From Peribacillus simplex (GTDB lineage Bacteria > Bacillota > Bacilli > Bacillales > DSM-1321): DNA of 64,000 bases. Position numbers and translations under genes: made by a program. The notes under the pieces were generated by a model. It searched no databases. It was not told where the DNA came from and saw only the letters and a list, made by a program, of their open reading frames with translations. The stretch covers positions 237,114 through 301,113 of the forward strand of contig NZ_LNNH01000055.1 in NCBI RefSeq assembly GCF_001542915.1. Reading direction: 5' to 3'. Positions 46,766-57,808 of this stretch are shown here, in pieces. Positions within the stretch are counted from its first letter, which is position 1. Every line of letters starts with the position of its first letter.

Positions 46766-47215
46766 TTAGAGCATGTCCAAGAATTTGCCGGAAATGATCT
46801 TTGCATCTTCCTCAGAGCGGCAAATGATCAAGCACGTATCATCGCCGCCGATCGTTCCGAGTATTTCTTGCCAATTCAAATTATCAATCAATGCACAGAT
46901 TGCCTGGGCATTACCCGGAAGCATTTTCATGACGAGTAAATTGTTCGCTGCATCGATTCGTACAAAAGCATCAACAAGGATTCTCTTTAATTTTTGAAGC
47001 GGGTTGAAACGTTGATCGGCAGGCAGGCTGTATTTATACCTGCCATCCGTTAACGGGACCTTTACAAGATGGAGCTCTTTGATATCCCGCGATACCGTGG
47101 CCTGAGTCACGTTGTATCCAGCCAATTTCAGTTCTTCAACCAACTCATCTTGCGTCTCGATATCGTTATTGGTGATAATGTCCCTAATTTTTATATGTCG
47201 TTGCCCTTTATTCAT
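46766..47215 (-). CDS. ahrC: arginine repressor AhrC/ArgR
   Basis: The 149-residue hexameric regulator is the same length as B. subtilis AhrC. The N-terminal winged helix ([20 protein letters not shown], then VSRDIKEL) binds ARG boxes. The C-terminal core with [13 protein letters not shown] and [14 protein letters not shown] binds arginine. It represses arginine synthesis and activates catabolism. The start MNKGQRH follows AGAGGTG by 9 bases. An imperfect ARG-like element (TTGCATAAAAATCC near 47363-47376) lies upstream, hinting at self-control. Confidence 0.93.
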   Translation of the reverse strand: MNKGQRHIKIRDIITNNDIETQDELVEELKLAGYNVTQATVSRDIKELHLVKVPLTDGRYKYSLPADQRFNPLQKLKRILVDAFVRIDAANNLLVMKMLPGNAQAICALIDNLNWQEILGTIGGDDTCLIICRSEEDAKIISGKFLDML

Positions 47216-47522
47216 AAGCAGAAGCACCTCTTCTCAACTGTTGTTCATCTATTGGTCATGCGCATCACTTTCATATCATGGATAAAGCTTCCGGTTTAGT
47301 AAGGCTTCGCAATCTTCACTGTGTGCAAATAGCCGCCCTTACGGTGGTTAATATTAATGGTAGCGGATTTTTATGCAATTGTACAATTTTTTCTCTAAAT
47401 GGCATGCGTTGCGCTTTCATTAATTGTTTCTATGCTGCCAAGGCTCCTTCAAAAGATTCCCCAGAAGGTAAAAAGCTCCTTTTAGCCAACCATTCAGCCA
47501 AAGGAGCCCTCTAAAGTTCAAG
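47216..47522. other. gap between yqxC and ahrC
   Basis: It contains the ahrC leader with the ARG-like element and the yqxC terminator at 47470-47510. No gene is seen. Confidence 0.55.
47470..47510 (-). terminator. terminator of yqxC
   Basis: GGCTCCTTT pairs with AAAGGAGCT around a loop, then TTTTTACC on the minus strand. Confidence 0.65.
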
Positions 47523-48350
47523 CTATTCTTTTTTAAACTGGGCATGTGCTTCCGAAACGATCTCATCAACCGTTTTGGATAGCTTGAATTCTCCATCTTC
47601 TTTGGATCCTTGCCAATGTAAATGAAGCAGGAATTCAATATTTCCATCGCCGCCTGTAATCGGCGAGAAGGAGGCATCCAAAATATCGTAGCCTTCTTTT
47701 TTTGCAAAAGAAATGATTTTATCCAGCACTAGCTTGTGAATTTTAGGATCACGAACAATTCCCTTTTTTCCCACTTGATCCTTTCCAGCTTCGAATTGCG
47801 GTTTCACTAAGGCAACGACGTCACTGTTAGGAACGAGCAGGGTCTTTAACACAGGTAAAATTAAGGTGAGCGAGATGAAAGAAACATCGATGCTTGCAAA
47901 GTTCGGCATCTCCCCATCCAGATCTGCCGGTGTAACATAACGGAAGTTGGTCCGTTCCATCACTTTTACCCGTTCATCCTGCCTAAGCTTCCAGGCAAGT
48001 TGATTATAGCCGACATCCAGTGCATAAGACATCGTCGCACCATTTTGCAAAGCGCAATCGGTGAACCCGCCAGTTGATGATCCGATATCCAGGAGGATCT
48101 TTCCGTCCATTTGCAAGTCGAATTCGTTTAAGGCTTTCTCCAGTTTCAGCCCGCCTCTTGACACATAAGGCATGACTTTACCTTTGATCGTAAATTCGAG
48201 ATCGACTGGCACCTTTTCCCCCGGCTTTTCGTACCTCTCTTCATTCGCGTAGACAAGACCGGCCATAACCATCCGCTTAGCTTTTTCACGTGTATCGGCC
48301 AAGCCCTGTTCTACAAGCAATACATCTACTCTTTCTTTCATTACTTTCAT
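47523..48350 (-). CDS. yqxC: TlyA-family rRNA methyltransferase (YqxC)
   Basis: The 275-residue protein has an N-terminal S4 RNA-binding domain (RVDVLLVEQGLADTREKAKR) and an FtsJ-like SAM methyltransferase domain (LLDIGSSTGGFTDCALQNGA, KPQFEAGKDQVGKKGIVRD). TlyA relatives 2'-O-methylate ribosomal RNA; some were once called hemolysins. The start follows AAGGGCC weakly; an ATG three codons later is possible. It starts five bases after dxs. Confidence 0.88.
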   Translation of the reverse strand: MKVMKERVDVLLVEQGLADTREKAKRMVMAGLVYANEERYEKPGEKVPVDLEFTIKGKVMPYVSRGGLKLEKALNEFDLQMDGKILLDIGSSTGGFTDCALQNGATMSYALDVGYNQLAWKLRQDERVKVMERTNFRYVTPADLDGEMPNFASIDVSFISLTLILPVLKTLLVPNSDVVALVKPQFEAGKDQVGKKGIVRDPKIHKLVLDKIISFAKKEGYDILDASFSPITGGDGNIEFLLHLHWQGSKEDGEFKLSKTVDEIVSEAHAQFKKE

Positions 48351-48355
48351 AATTG

Positions 48356-50248
48356 TCAGGCCCTTTTTTCTTTTTTGGGTGTTATCATTTTTATCTTTTT
48401 AATGGCAATTTCGGTCGTTAAGCCAATTTCTTCCAGCAATTCATCGACACTTCCATGTTCAATGAAATAATCCGGAATGCCCATTCGATCGATGATGGCT
48501 CCATAAAAGCCCTGATCATGTGCATATTCCAGTACAGAACTTCCAAAACCGCCCTGCAGCACAGCTTCTTCTATCGTCAGGATCGGCATTTTTTCACCGA
48601 GTAGGCTGCTTAGCATCTTCTCATCCAAAGGTTTTATGAACCTGGCATTGATCACCTTAACGGAATAATCCTCTTTCTCCAGCCGTTCTGCAGCCTCAAG
48701 GGCCATCGGAATCGTTGTGCCGAACGTCAAGATGGCAGCATCCGTTCCTTCTTTCAGAACTTCCCATGATCCGATTGGTATCTGCTTCAATTCGCTATCC
48801 ATCGCAACGCCCCAGCCATTTCCGCGCGGGAAACGCATAGCGATGGGGCCATCATTATAGCTTATGGCCGTATTGACCATATGCTGACCTTCGTTTTCGT
48901 CCTTAGGCATCATCAATACCATATTCGGAACGTGCCGTAAGAAAGCAATATCGAAAACGCCTTGGTGCGTTTCCCCATCGGAGCCAACCAACCCGGCACG
49001 ATCGATGCCTATGAATACGTTCAAATTCTGGCGGCATATATCATGGACCACTTGGTCATAGGCCCTTTGGAGAAAGGTCGAATAAATGGCCAGGAATGGT
49101 TTCATGTTTTGCGTAGCCAAGCCAGCTGCAAAAGTGGCAGCATGCTGCTCGGCAATCCCTACATCATAGAAACGCTCAGGGAATTCTTGAGCAAACCCCA
49201 CCAATTTCGAACCGACCGGCATGGCAGGCGTTATGGCGACTATCCGTTCGTCTTCACGAGCAAGCCTGCTGACCGTATCGCTCACAAGCGCACTCCACGC
49301 AGGCCCTTTTGTAGGGGATTTGACGAAATCGCCTGTTTCGATCTTGTATGGGCCTGTCCCATGCCAATTTCCTGTAGTGTCCAACTCGGCTGGGGAATAG
49401 CCCTTGCCTTTTTTCGTGATGACATGCAGCAGGACCGGTCCCTTCGTTTTCTTCGCATATCTTAAATTCTCCAGCAGTTCTTCATAATTATGGCCATCTA
49501 CAGGGCCAAGGTATGTGAAACCGAGTTCTTCGAAGAAAATTCCTGAAACCAATAAATACTTCATGCTATCTTTCAAGCGTTCGGCAGTAGCTGCAAGCTT
49601 TCCTCCGACGGCAGGAATTTTTTTCAATAGCAGCTCCAATTCATCTTTTGCCCAGTTATATTTACCTGCCGTACGCAATCTTCCCAATATGGTGTGCAAT
49701 GCTCCAACGTTAGGGGCGATCGACATTTCATTATCATTAAGAATGACGATCATGTCCTTTTTTTCGTCCCCGATATGATTCAAGGCTTCAAGTGCCATGC
49801 CGCCTGTAAGGGCTCCATCACCGATTACAGGTAAAATGAAACTTTTTTCACCCTTGATATCACGGGCAGCAGCCATTCCCATGGCAGCCGAAAGGGAAGT
49901 TGAACTGTGGCCGGTTTCCCATACATCATGGGGGCTTTCAATCATTTTCGGAAAGCCGCACAGCCCTTTGTATTTCTTTAAGGAATCGAACTCCCCAGCC
50001 CTGCCTGTCAGGATTTTGTGGACATATGATTGATGTCCGACATCCCACAGGATTTTATCATTGGGACTGTCAAACTCTTTATGCAAAGCAATGGTCAATT
50101 CCACGACTCCTAAATTGGGGCCGATGTGCCCGCCGGTGACCGATAGTTTTTCTACAAGGAATTTACGAATATCCACACTTAACTCGACTAGTTCTTCATT
50201 ATTCATCTTCTTCAAAAAAGAAGGGTCTTTTATAGATAGAAGATCCAA
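48356..50248 (-). CDS. dxs: 1-deoxy-D-xylulose-5-phosphate synthase
   Basis: The 630-residue thiamine enzyme joins pyruvate and glyceraldehyde 3-phosphate, the first step of the MEP isoprenoid pathway. It has [13 protein letters not shown], thiamine motif [18 protein letters not shown] ending in NDNEMSI, and HQGVFDIAF in the middle domain. By homology it begins [11 protein letters not shown] at a TTG with only a weak GTGAGTGG ahead. An ATG eight codons earlier has no better site, so the start is uncertain. Precedes yqxC closely. Confidence 0.94.
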   Translation of the reverse strand: MDLLSIKDPSFLKKMNNEELVELSVDIRKFLVEKLSVTGGHIGPNLGVVELTIALHKEFDSPNDKILWDVGHQSYVHKILTGRAGEFDSLKKYKGLCGFPKMIESPHDVWETGHSSTSLSAAMGMAAARDIKGEKSFILPVIGDGALTGGMALEALNHIGDEKKDMIVILNDNEMSIAPNVGALHTILGRLRTAGKYNWAKDELELLLKKIPAVGGKLAATAERLKDSMKYLLVSGIFFEELGFTYLGPVDGHNYEELLENLRYAKKTKGPVLLHVITKKGKGYSPAELDTTGNWHGTGPYKIETGDFVKSPTKGPAWSALVSDTVSRLAREDERIVAITPAMPVGSKLVGFAQEFPERFYDVGIAEQHAATFAAGLATQNMKPFLAIYSTFLQRAYDQVVHDICRQNLNVFIGIDRAGLVGSDGETHQGVFDIAFLRHVPNMVLMMPKDENEGQHMVNTAISYNDGPIAMRFPRGNGWGVAMDSELKQIPIGSWEVLKEGTDAAILTFGTTIPMALEAAERLEKEDYSVKVINARFIKPLDEKMLSSLLGEKMPILTIEEAVLQGGFGSSVLEYAHDQGFYGAIIDRMGIPDYFIEHGSVDELLEEIGLTTEIAIKKIKMITPKKEKRA

Positions 50249-50351
50249 ATAGGACCACTCACTTTCTGTCATTTTCGGTTGGAAGCAAAACAAATCCTCA
50301 TCAAGAGGGATATATTGAAGACTTGACCGAAAAATTGGTTTTAAGTTAAAA

Positions 50352-50386
50352 ATAGCCGCCAACACCCAGGTGATTTCGGCGGCTTC
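50352..50386 (-). terminator. terminator of the nusB-ispA operon
   Basis: AGCCGCC pairs with GGCGGCT around an internal CACCTGGGTG stem; TATTTTT follows on the minus strand. Confidence 0.8.
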
Positions 50387-50494
50387 ATTACCTATTTAAT
50401 CACGTAACTCCATTAAAAAGCGATCTTGTTTTTCACATATTTTTGCACAATGAGTATACCATAAAACCTTAATTGATAACAAATTTAGCCACAA

Positions 50495-51388
50495 TCAATG
50501 ATTTCGGGTGGCTATTAAATCCGTCAGCTCATTCAGCAAATCGGTTTCCAGGGCCGTTTTTGCTAAAGAGGCATGGGCAAGGCCAATATGCTGTTCAAGC
50601 TTCTCCTTCGCCCCTTGGAGCGAAAGCAGTGAAGGATATGTGCTTTTATGGTTTCCTTCATCACTGCCAACCGGCTTGCCAATCAACTCAACAGATCCTT
50701 CAATATCCAGAATATCATCCCGTATCTGAAAAGCAAGCCCTAGGTGATAGCCAAAGTTACGTAAATGCTGAAGCTGCTCTCCATTCGCTCCTGATAATAT
50801 GGCTCCGGAGAGAACACTTGCCGTCAGCAGCTTGCCCGTTTTATGTTCATGGATATACTCCAATTCCCTGAGGGTCAACTGCTTATCTTCCCCTTCCATA
50901 TCGGCGACTTGACCGCCAACCATCCCCTCTGCTCCGGCAGACTTGGCGATTTCGCTTACAAGGTCCAGTTTCATTTGGGCCGTCACCTCGGGATCGTTCA
51001 TACCCGAGATCAATTGGAAGCTATATGTAAGTAAGGCATCACCGGCAAGAACGGCTACGGCCTCACCAAATACTTTATGGTTCGTCGGTTTTCCGCGGCG
51101 GAGATCATCATCATCCATCGCGGGAAGGTCATCATGAATTAAAGAATAGGTATGGATCATTTCAATCGCTGCCGCTGCCGGAATTCCCATTCTCAAGTTT
51201 TTCCCGAATGCCCCCAACACTGCAAAAACCAATAAAGGGCGTATTCTTTTTCCGCCGGCTTCGAGTGAATAGGCCATCGCCTCTTTCACCACAGCCGGAG
51301 CTTCAAGCTTTTTAACGTATTCAATGATTTCCGTTTCGATTATTGCTTTGTATTCTTTAGAAAAAAGATCGAAGGATGTTGGACTCAT
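50495..51388 (-). CDS. ispA: farnesyl diphosphate synthase
   Basis: The 297-residue prenyl transferase makes FPP from IPP and DMAPP. First Asp-rich motif HDDLPAMDDDDLRRG (about 85), second IRDDILDIEG (about 225), and GGKRIRPLL for IPP binding. The ATG begins one base after the xseB stop (TAACATG), with AGGAGG 9 bases ahead inside xseB. Last gene of the nusB-folD-xseA-xseB-ispA transcript. Confidence 0.95.
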   Translation of the reverse strand: MSPTSFDLFSKEYKAIIETEIIEYVKKLEAPAVVKEAMAYSLEAGGKRIRPLLVFAVLGAFGKNLRMGIPAAAAIEMIHTYSLIHDDLPAMDDDDLRRGKPTNHKVFGEAVAVLAGDALLTYSFQLISGMNDPEVTAQMKLDLVSEIAKSAGAEGMVGGQVADMEGEDKQLTLRELEYIHEHKTGKLLTASVLSGAILSGANGEQLQHLRNFGYHLGLAFQIRDDILDIEGSVELIGKPVGSDEGNHKSTYPSLLSLQGAKEKLEQHIGLAHASLAKTALETDLLNELTDLIATRNH

Positions 51389-51389
51389 G

Positions 51390-51623
51390 TTATTCTTCCT
51401 CCTGGACAACGAAGTTTTCAAGTTCCCCGTCTTCCCGTAAAATTTGGGTCAGCTGATCTTCAACCGCCTTAAGCTTCGTATGACACAGCCTGGATAAGTC
51501 CATACCTTGTTTATATATGGAAATGGCTTCTTCAAGGGGCACATCTCCTTCTTCAAGCTGTTCCACAATTTTTTCCAGATTCTCCATCGCTTCTTCGAAT
51601 GTAGCTTCCTGTTTTTTTGTCAT
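51390..51623 (-). CDS. xseB: exodeoxyribonuclease VII small subunit
   Basis: A 77-residue, acidic helical hairpin protein ([33 protein letters not shown]) of the XseB family. It binds XseA to form exonuclease VII, which degrades single-stranded DNA. Its ATG overlaps the xseA stop (ATGA), ensuring coupled translation. Confidence 0.94.
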   Translation of the reverse strand: MTKKQEATFEEAMENLEKIVEQLEEGDVPLEEAISIYKQGMDLSRLCHTKLKAVEDQLTQILREDGELENFVVQEEE

Positions 51624-52972
51624 GGTTCAATTCGCTCCTTAATATCTTTAATTTCACACTCAAGAGTGCCATCCTTTATGGAAACGGCTATCTTCTCCCC
51701 AATGGATACCTGCTGCGTGCTTTTCACGAGCGTCTCATCTCCAGTAAAAACCAACCCATAGCCCCGCTCCATGATTTTCAACGGGCTGAGGGCAGATAAT
51801 GTGGCCGTCATATGGACGAATTGCTGCGATTTATGCCGATAGATTGCTTCCATCGCCCGACGCAATTTTTTTTCATGCTGCTGCAATTCTTCCTGAGCAT
51901 TTTTTACCGCTTGTTCAGGATGCTGCTTCTTAAGAATATCGTTCAACTGGTTTAGCCCATCCTTCTTTTTCAAGAAGTACCGGGTACTTGTCTTCAAAAG
52001 CCTGTCCTTCGTCCTGTCAAGCTGTTCAAGCTTTTGTTCATACATTTTATGAGGATAACGGAAAGCATAGGATCTCTCCAGCCTCGTCAATTTGGTGCTT
52101 TCAAAATTCACCGCCTCACGAATCGAACGGGTCAAGCGATTCTTTCGGTTCATCAGGCGTTCCAGTATTTCATTGAGATGCGGCACCGCTAGCTCTGCGG
52201 CACCGGTCGGTGTCGGCGCACGCATATCAGCGACAAAGTCAGCAATCGTAAAATCAGTTTCGTGTCCGACAGCGGAAATGATCGGAATATCGGAATCATA
52301 GATCGATTCAGCCACGATTTCTTCATTGAAAGCCCATAGCTCCTCGATCGAACCGCCGCCCCTTCCGACTATGAGCACATCGCTCTCCGCCCTTGCATTA
52401 GCCATCGAGATCGCTTTTGCAATCGATTTAGCGGCATTATTCCCTTGGACAAGCGCAGGGTATACGATGATCTTCGCAATAGGGTACCTCCGCTTGATGG
52501 TCGTCAGGATATCCCGCAATGCAGCACCGGTCGGAGAGGTTATGACCCCTACCGATTTAGGGTACTGTGGAATCATTTTCTTATGTTCGGCCAAAAACAA
52601 CCCTGCCGCTTCCAGCTTTTTCTTCAGCTGCTCATAAGCCAGATACAAATCGCCCACTCCGTCCGGGGCCATGCTTTTCACATAAAGCTGATACTGTCCG
52701 CTCGCTTCATATAATGAAATATCACCCTTTACAAGTACCTTCATTCCATTTTCGGGCATGAATTTCATCCCCTTGGAATTAGCGGCAAACATAACGGAGA
52801 GGAGGCGGGCCTTTTCATCCTTGAGCGTAAAATACATATGTCCGCTCGTATGTTGTTTAAAATTCGAAATTTCACCTTTTATGTACACATTTTGTAAATG
52901 GGGGTCGACGTCAAACTTCCTTTTAATGTACTTCGTTAATGCCGACACGCTCAAATATTGCTGGTTACTCAT
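51620..52972 (-). CDS. xseA: exodeoxyribonuclease VII large subunit
   Basis: The 450-residue catalytic subunit has an N-terminal OB fold ([20 protein letters not shown]), the nuclease domain with [28 protein letters not shown] and [10 protein letters not shown], and a long C-terminal helical region. It follows GGAAGGAG. It lies 150 bases after folD, with a hairpin (53062-53099) between, so part of the transcripts may end there. Confidence 0.95.
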   Translation of the reverse strand: MSNQQYLSVSALTKYIKRKFDVDPHLQNVYIKGEISNFKQHTSGHMYFTLKDEKARLLSVMFAANSKGMKFMPENGMKVLVKGDISLYEASGQYQLYVKSMAPDGVGDLYLAYEQLKKKLEAAGLFLAEHKKMIPQYPKSVGVITSPTGAALRDILTTIKRRYPIAKIIVYPALVQGNNAAKSIAKAISMANARAESDVLIVGRGGGSIEELWAFNEEIVAESIYDSDIPIISAVGHETDFTIADFVADMRAPTPTGAAELAVPHLNEILERLMNRKNRLTRSIREAVNFESTKLTRLERSYAFRYPHKMYEQKLEQLDRTKDRLLKTSTRYFLKKKDGLNQLNDILKKQHPEQAVKNAQEELQQHEKKLRRAMEAIYRHKSQQFVHMTATLSALSPLKIMERGYGLVFTGDETLVKSTQQVSIGEKIAVSIKDGTLECEIKDIKERIEP

Positions 52973-53061
52973 ATCATGTCTCCTTCCGACGGGAATCGGA
53001 TATAAAGAAAGCTCACCTATAGGTTACACGTAATACGTCATTAAAATTTATGAATGGAAAA

Positions 53062-53102
53062 AAGCGGTCTCCCGTTATTATAAAACAAGAGGTCCGCTTC
53101 TT
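53062..53102 (-). terminator. hairpin after folD
   Basis: AAGCGGACCTC pairs imperfectly with GGGAGACCGCTT, then six T on the minus strand. It probably ends part of the folD transcripts and would leave xseA needing read-through or its own promoter. Confidence 0.7.
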
Positions 53103-53122
53103 TAAATGTTTTAACGCTTTTT

Positions 53123-53998
53123 TCAGCTTTTTAATGCTGATTTTCTCTGTTCAAATGTTTTTTGAGCAGATTTGACCGTATTCTTCATAAGCATCGTAAT
53201 CGTCATGGGACCGACGCCTTTAGGAACAGGGGTAATGTATGAAGCCTTGTTTTTCACTTCTTCAAACGCCACATCACCGCAAAGCTTTCCTTCATCATTC
53301 CTGTTCATCCCAACATCAATGACGACCGCACCTTCTTTAATATGATCACTTGTGATCGTATCCCTCTTACCGACAGCTGCCACGACCACATCGGCTTGCT
53401 TGGTGAAATACGCAAGATCCTTTGTCTTAGAATGACAGTATGTAACGGTTGCGTTCGCATTTAAAAACAATTGTCCGGCTGGTTTCCCGACGATATTGCT
53501 TCTTCCGACAATGACCACATGCTTTCCTTCAAGCTCATAGCCGATATGCTCAAGCATCACCATAATCCCGTATGGCGTACAAGGTAAGAAAGCATCCTGA
53601 CCAGTCATCATCCGCCCAATGTTAATCGGATGGAACCCATCCACATCCTTTTCCGGGGAAATCGCTTCGATGATCGCCTTTTCAGAAATATGCCCTGGCA
53701 ATGGCAGCTGCACCAATATGCCATGGATGCTTTCATCCTGGTTCAGTTCATTGATGATCTGCATTAATTCCTCCTGAGATAGATCTGCAGGCTTTTTGAT
53801 CAAAACGGAATGCATCCCCACGTCTTCACAGGCTTTTTGCTTATTGCGTACATAAGTCTGTGAGGCTTGGTTATCACCGACGAGAATGACAGCCAAACCC
53901 GGGACCATATCTTTTTCACGTAAATGTTGAACTTCCTTGCTGATTTCCTGCCTAACTGCCTCTGCAATTTCTTTACCATTAATGATTTGAGCTGACAT
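53123..53998 (-). CDS. folD: methylenetetrahydrofolate dehydrogenase/cyclohydrolase
   Basis: The 291-residue bifunctional enzyme interconverts methylene-, methenyl- and formyl-tetrahydrofolate. It has VGDNQASQTYVRNKQKAC (catalytic Lys), GILVQLPLPGHI, PEKDVDGFHP, and the cofactor loop VIVGRSNIVGKPAG. The ATG follows GGGAGGAAT. It lies 70 bases after nusB. Confidence 0.95.
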   Translation of the reverse strand: MSAQIINGKEIAEAVRQEISKEVQHLREKDMVPGLAVILVGDNQASQTYVRNKQKACEDVGMHSVLIKKPADLSQEELMQIINELNQDESIHGILVQLPLPGHISEKAIIEAISPEKDVDGFHPINIGRMMTGQDAFLPCTPYGIMVMLEHIGYELEGKHVVIVGRSNIVGKPAGQLFLNANATVTYCHSKTKDLAYFTKQADVVVAAVGKRDTITSDHIKEGAVVIDVGMNRNDEGKLCGDVAFEEVKNKASYITPVPKGVGPMTITMLMKNTVKSAQKTFEQRKSALKS

Positions 53999-54068
53999 GT
54001 GTATATTCCTCCCAAGTTAATTTTTGCTAAAGAAATTGCCGGGAGATTCATGGCTTTAGACTGCAGCC

Positions 54069-54461
54069 TTAGCTGTCGCTTTTCACCTTCACTTTGGATA
54101 AAACGGCATTCACAAAGCTGCTTGATTGATCATCACCGAATTTCTTAGCAATTTCAATAGCTTCATTCATTGCGACACTTACAGGCACATCTTCACTGTG
54201 AACCATTTCATAAATCGCGATTCGCAGTAAATTCCGATCAATGTTCGCTAATCTTTCCAGCGTCCAGTTCTCTAAATTGTCCCTGATCATTCCATCAAGC
54301 TGTTCTCGATTTTCCGTAATCCCCATGACTAATTTCTTGAAATATTCATCAGTAGGAGCGCCATCCAATACGCTTTCCATTGCTTCTTCGGCACCCGACT
54401 TGGCAATATCGATCTGATATAGTGCTTGAAGGGATTTTTCACGGGCTACTCTTCTTTTCAT
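54069..54461 (-). CDS. nusB: transcription antitermination factor NusB
   Basis: A 130-residue all-helical RNA-binding factor (REKSLQALYQIDI, ERLANIDRNLLRIAIYEM, VAMNEAIEIAKKFGDDQSS). With NusE it binds boxA in ribosomal RNA leaders to prevent early termination. The ATG follows AAAGGAG. A TATAAT with a poor -35 lies at 54486-54491 (minus strand), making it the first gene of this operon. Confidence 0.94.
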   Translation of the reverse strand: MKRRVAREKSLQALYQIDIAKSGAEEAMESVLDGAPTDEYFKKLVMGITENREQLDGMIRDNLENWTLERLANIDRNLLRIAIYEMVHSEDVPVSVAMNEAIEIAKKFGDDQSSSFVNAVLSKVKVKSDS

Positions 54462-54911
54462 AATCTTACTCCTTTAACATCTACTATTATATATGAAAAC
54501 GCCAGAACAAACGAACATTAAATAACTTTTTTTCAAAAACATTAAGATTTACAGCGTGTTTTTCCGTATTTCAGCTGCTTTTCACAAAATCAAAGGAGAA
54601 AAAGGCATAATCACCTTGATTAACCTATCATCCCCCGATCTTTTCCAGCAAGAAAACACGATTCAATCATTTGAATGTGCCAAAAAAAGTGCTTGCCTGG
54701 CTTTCATGCTCATATTTCACCTTTTACACAATAACAGAAATCACCCTTGAATTAAAGGGAAACTTCCAGACACCGCCTTATTATGTTCATTTACCATAAT
54801 ATTATCAGTCCAGCCCGGATGAATAGCGATGCAATCATTGAGCCGGCATCCAAACAAACAAAAACCCGGCTTTTTGCCGGGTTTCTGCAGGTGTGAATCG
54901 AATGGTGCCAC
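54462..54911. other. gene-free stretch between nusB and yqhY
   Basis: It contains the yqhY terminator (54862-54884) and, next to nusB, a -10-like TATAAT (54486-54491). The middle 350 bases show no ORF with a ribosome-binding site and no recognised RNA motif. Confidence 0.55.
54862..54888 (-). terminator. terminator of accB-accC-yqhY
   Basis: AACCCGGC pairs with GCCGGGTT; TTTGTTTG follows on the minus strand. Confidence 0.88.
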
Positions 54912-55325
54912 TTACACTTCTTGTTCGTAATCCGCTTCTTGCTTCGCGTTTTCAAATGCTATGCCCACTACATGGATGTTCACTTCACCAGCATCGATGG
55001 CCGTCATGTTCAACAAGGCTTCACGAATGTTATCTTGCACTTCTTGGGCAACTTTCGGAATTGAAACACCAAATTTCATGACGCAATAAAGTTCGACTTT
55101 GATCGATTCTCCCGTCAAGTCCACTTTAACACCCTTACCGTGGTTCTTTTTACCAAGCTTTTCAACTACACCAGTAGCGAAATTACCGCGCATATGTGCA
55201 ACACCTTCAACTTCCGATGCAGCAATGCCCGCAATTACCTCAATCACCTCAGGTGCAATCTCCACTTTGCCTAGTCCACTATTAAAATCATTCATTTCGA
55301 GTAATTGGCCTTCCATTTCACTCAT
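54912..55325 (-). CDS. yqhY: Asp23/Gls24 family protein YqhY
   Basis: A 137-residue Asp23-family protein: KVEIAPEVIEVIAGIAASEVEGV opens the domain (quoted only for its pattern of small apolar residues), followed by VELYCVMKFGVSIPKV and NIHVVGIAF. In B. subtilis YqhY influences acetyl-CoA carboxylase activity, and it sits right after accBC here too. No membrane segment. The start follows AGGAGGTG. Confidence 0.88.
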   Translation of the reverse strand: MSEMEGQLLEMNDFNSGLGKVEIAPEVIEVIAGIAASEVEGVAHMRGNFATGVVEKLGKKNHGKGVKVDLTGESIKVELYCVMKFGVSIPKVAQEVQDNIREALLNMTAIDAGEVNIHVVGIAFENAKQEADYEQEV

Positions 55326-55353
55326 TCAAAAGCACCTCCTGTCTTCCTTTACA

Positions 55354-56706
55354 TTATGAGTTCATTACATCATATATTTCAAGGAATTTGGTATTAAATT
55401 CTCCCGATACGAATTGTTCATGCTGAAGCAGCTTAATATGGAACGGAATGGTTGTGCTGATTCCTTCAATGACAAATTCACCTAAAGCGCGCTTCATTTT
55501 CTCGATCGCTTCTTCTCTTGTCGGTGCATGGACAATCAATTTAGCAATCATGGAATCATAATATGGCGGTATCGAGTACCCTGGGTATGCTGCGGAGTCC
55601 ACCCTTACTCCATACCCTCCTGGAGGTAAATACATGTGTATTTTTCCAGCTGAAGGCATAAAATTCTTTTCTGGGTTTTCCGCATTGATCCGGCATTCGA
55701 TGGACCAGCCGTTAAACGTTACATCCTCTTGTGAAAGGGATAGTTTATCACCTGAAGCGACTTTGATTTGTTCTTTGATCAAATCCACTCCTGTCACCAT
55801 TTCCGTGACTGGGTGTTCAACCTGGATACGTGTATTCATTTCCATAAAGTAGTATTTTCTATTCACATAGTCATAAATAAATTCGACGGTACCGGCTCCT
55901 GAATAATTAACCGCAAGAGCCGCCGTAACTGCAGCCTGCCCCATTTCCGCACGTGTTTCACCATCCAGTGCCGGAGATGGAGTTTCTTCAACCAGCTTTT
56001 GCAAGCGTCGTTGAATGGAACAGTCACGCTCACCTAAATGGATGGCATTGCCATGGTTATCGGCCATGACTTGAATTTCAACATGACGGAAATCCTCAAT
56101 GAATTTTTCAATATAAACACCCGGATTGCCGAATGCCGTCGCGGCTTCCTGTTGCGTGATGTTAATGCCCTTGATGAGATCTTCTTCGGTCCTTGCGACC
56201 CGGATCCCTTTACCGCCGCCGCCGGCAGTGGCTTTGATGATGACTGGGTAGCCCATTTCATTGGCAAGGGCCACTCCCTCATCGGTATCTTTGATGATGC
56301 CTTTGGAACCGGGAACGATCGGAACCCCAGCTTTTCGCATCGTTTCCCTTGCCACGTCCTTAGTTCCCATTTTATTGATCGCTTCAGGGCTAGGACCGAT
56401 GAATATGATATTGCATTCACGGCAAAGCTCCGCAAAATTCGCATTTTCAGCAAGGAAACCATATCCAGGGTGAATCGCATCCGATCCCGTTTTCTTGGCC
56501 GTACTGATGATGTTCGTTGTATTTAAATAACTGTCTTTGGATAGTTTGGGACCGATGCAATAGGCTTCATCGGCAATTTGGACATGAAGGGCTTCTTTGT
56601 CAGCTTCCGAATAAACCGCTACAGTCTCAATCCCCAGCTCCTTGCATGCCCGGATGATTCGGACAGCAATTTCGCCTCGATTGGCAATTAATACCTTTTT
56701 AATCAT
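55354..56706 (-). CDS. accC: acetyl-CoA carboxylase biotin carboxylase subunit
   Basis: The 450-residue ATP-grasp enzyme carboxylates biotin on AccB. It has [22 protein letters not shown] loop GGGGKGIRV, catalytic [14 protein letters not shown] and a C-terminal RMNAENP-type block (ECRINAENP). Start after GAGGAG by 10 bases. It follows accB by 14 bases. It could also serve PccB, since no other biotin carboxylase is nearby; this is inference. Confidence 0.95.
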   Translation of the reverse strand: MIKKVLIANRGEIAVRIIRACKELGIETVAVYSEADKEALHVQIADEAYCIGPKLSKDSYLNTTNIISTAKKTGSDAIHPGYGFLAENANFAELCRECNIIFIGPSPEAINKMGTKDVARETMRKAGVPIVPGSKGIIKDTDEGVALANEMGYPVIIKATAGGGGKGIRVARTEEDLIKGINITQQEAATAFGNPGVYIEKFIEDFRHVEIQVMADNHGNAIHLGERDCSIQRRLQKLVEETPSPALDGETRAEMGQAAVTAALAVNYSGAGTVEFIYDYVNRKYYFMEMNTRIQVEHPVTEMVTGVDLIKEQIKVASGDKLSLSQEDVTFNGWSIECRINAENPEKNFMPSAGKIHMYLPPGGYGVRVDSAAYPGYSIPPYYDSMIAKLIVHAPTREEAIEKMKRALGEFVIEGISTTIPFHIKLLQHEQFVSGEFNTKFLEIYDVMNS

Positions 56707-56720
56707 TTAGAAACAGCTCC

Positions 56721-57212
56721 TCATTCCGGCTTTACTAAAAATAATGGTTGACCATATTCTACAAGTTGTCCTTCTTTTACAAGGACTTCAACGACTTCAC
56801 CGCTAACTTCGGCTTCGATTTCATTGAAGAGTTTCATCGCCTCGACGATGCAGACAATCGAATCCGTTGTCACTTTATCGCCCGCTTTTACGTAGGCCGG
56901 AGAATCCGGTGCAGGTGATTGGTAAAATGTCCCTACCATAGGAGATGTGATCTTATGTAAATTTTCCCGTTCAGAGACGGCAGGAGCCGGTGCTGCCGGT
57001 TCAACAGCTTTTACCGCCTCAGGAGCAGCGGCAGGCTTAACCTCGACAGCTGCATTGGCTTGAAGGGCGTCCAGAGAAATTGCCGGCTGGATGGCTGTAA
57101 CCGTTTCAGTTTTCTTTAATTTAATTTTCGTTCCTTCATTTTCATAAACGAATTCACTTATATTGGATTGATCGACTAGCTTGATGATTTCACGAATTTC
57201 TTGCACTTTCAT
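56721..57212 (-). CDS. accB: biotin carboxyl carrier protein
   Basis: The 163-residue carrier has an N-terminal region [16 protein letters not shown], a flexible Ala/Pro-rich linker (about 45-80) and a biotinyl domain with the site EAMKLFNE (Lys near residue 128). ATG chosen 6 bases after AAGGGGTG; a GTG three codons earlier lies in that site. First gene of accB-accC-yqhY. Confidence 0.95.
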   Translation of the reverse strand: MKVQEIREIIKLVDQSNISEFVYENEGTKIKLKKTETVTAIQPAISLDALQANAAVEVKPAAAPEAVKAVEPAAPAPAVSERENLHKITSPMVGTFYQSPAPDSPAYVKAGDKVTTDSIVCIVEAMKLFNEIEAEVSGEVVEVLVKEGQLVEYGQPLFLVKPE

Positions 57213-57441
57213 TTTGTGCACCCCTTGTCTAATTTAATATGAGTTTGTGAGGCAATAATATTTTATGTAACATCTTATACCCTCTTACCCTCAGCTTATC
57301 TCTATCTTGTCCAATTCTGCAAGATGAAGCCGGTCCTCCATCCGAAAGCGAATTCACTCTACCTGTTTTATAACAGAAATTTCACTTTCCCAAAATATTG
57401 TTTCCTGTAGAGAATTGAAAAGTTTATGACCAGCTTCTAAC

Positions 57442-57471
57442 ATCATACAATATTAGCTTATACAAATTCAA
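57442..57471 (-). promoter_or_regulatory. candidate promoter of accB-accC-yqhY
   Basis: Minus strand TTGAAT (57466-57471) and TATGAT (57442-57447), 18 bases apart, 230 bases before accB. Confidence 0.4.
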
Positions 57472-57728
57472 TGATAGATTAGTTGCAAGTTGATATCCAT
57501 ACTTCCATTCTACACCTTTATTATAATATTGTGAATTCTTTACCCTTCATTTCCTTTGCATTTACCTGGATATTTCAGCGATTATCCTTCTGGAGTAACA
57601 GTTACTCCCCTTTATATTACTATTTTAGAAAAGTATATTCTTTATACCTGGTTGATTTCCCACTATCAAATGGCATAAAAAAGCTTTTCCTCTAAAATTT
57701 ACTCCTGATGCACTAACGAGAAAAAGAC

Positions 57729-57758
57729 AAAAAAAAAATCCCTTTTTTTATAAAGGGA
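57729..57758 (-). terminator. terminator of the spoIIIA operon
   Basis: TCCCTTTA pairs with TAAAGGGA-type arms and a run of ten T follows on the minus strand. Confidence 0.85.
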
Positions 57759-57808
57759 GACCTTCAAACTAGAGCTGTTGTGTATCAGAGTTTCCTTCTG
57801 ATTTGAGA

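Larger units (their letters stand above)
57213..57808. other. accB leader and spoIIIAH terminator region
   Basis: It holds a possible accB promoter at 57442-57471, an AT-rich leader of over 200 bases, and the spoIIIAH terminator at 57729-57758. No ORF with a ribosome-binding site is seen. Confidence 0.55.

Noticed and set aside
54556..54750. 64-codon plus-strand frame
   Set aside because: No ribosome-binding site, cysteine- and phenylalanine-rich random composition, antisense to the nusB upstream region.
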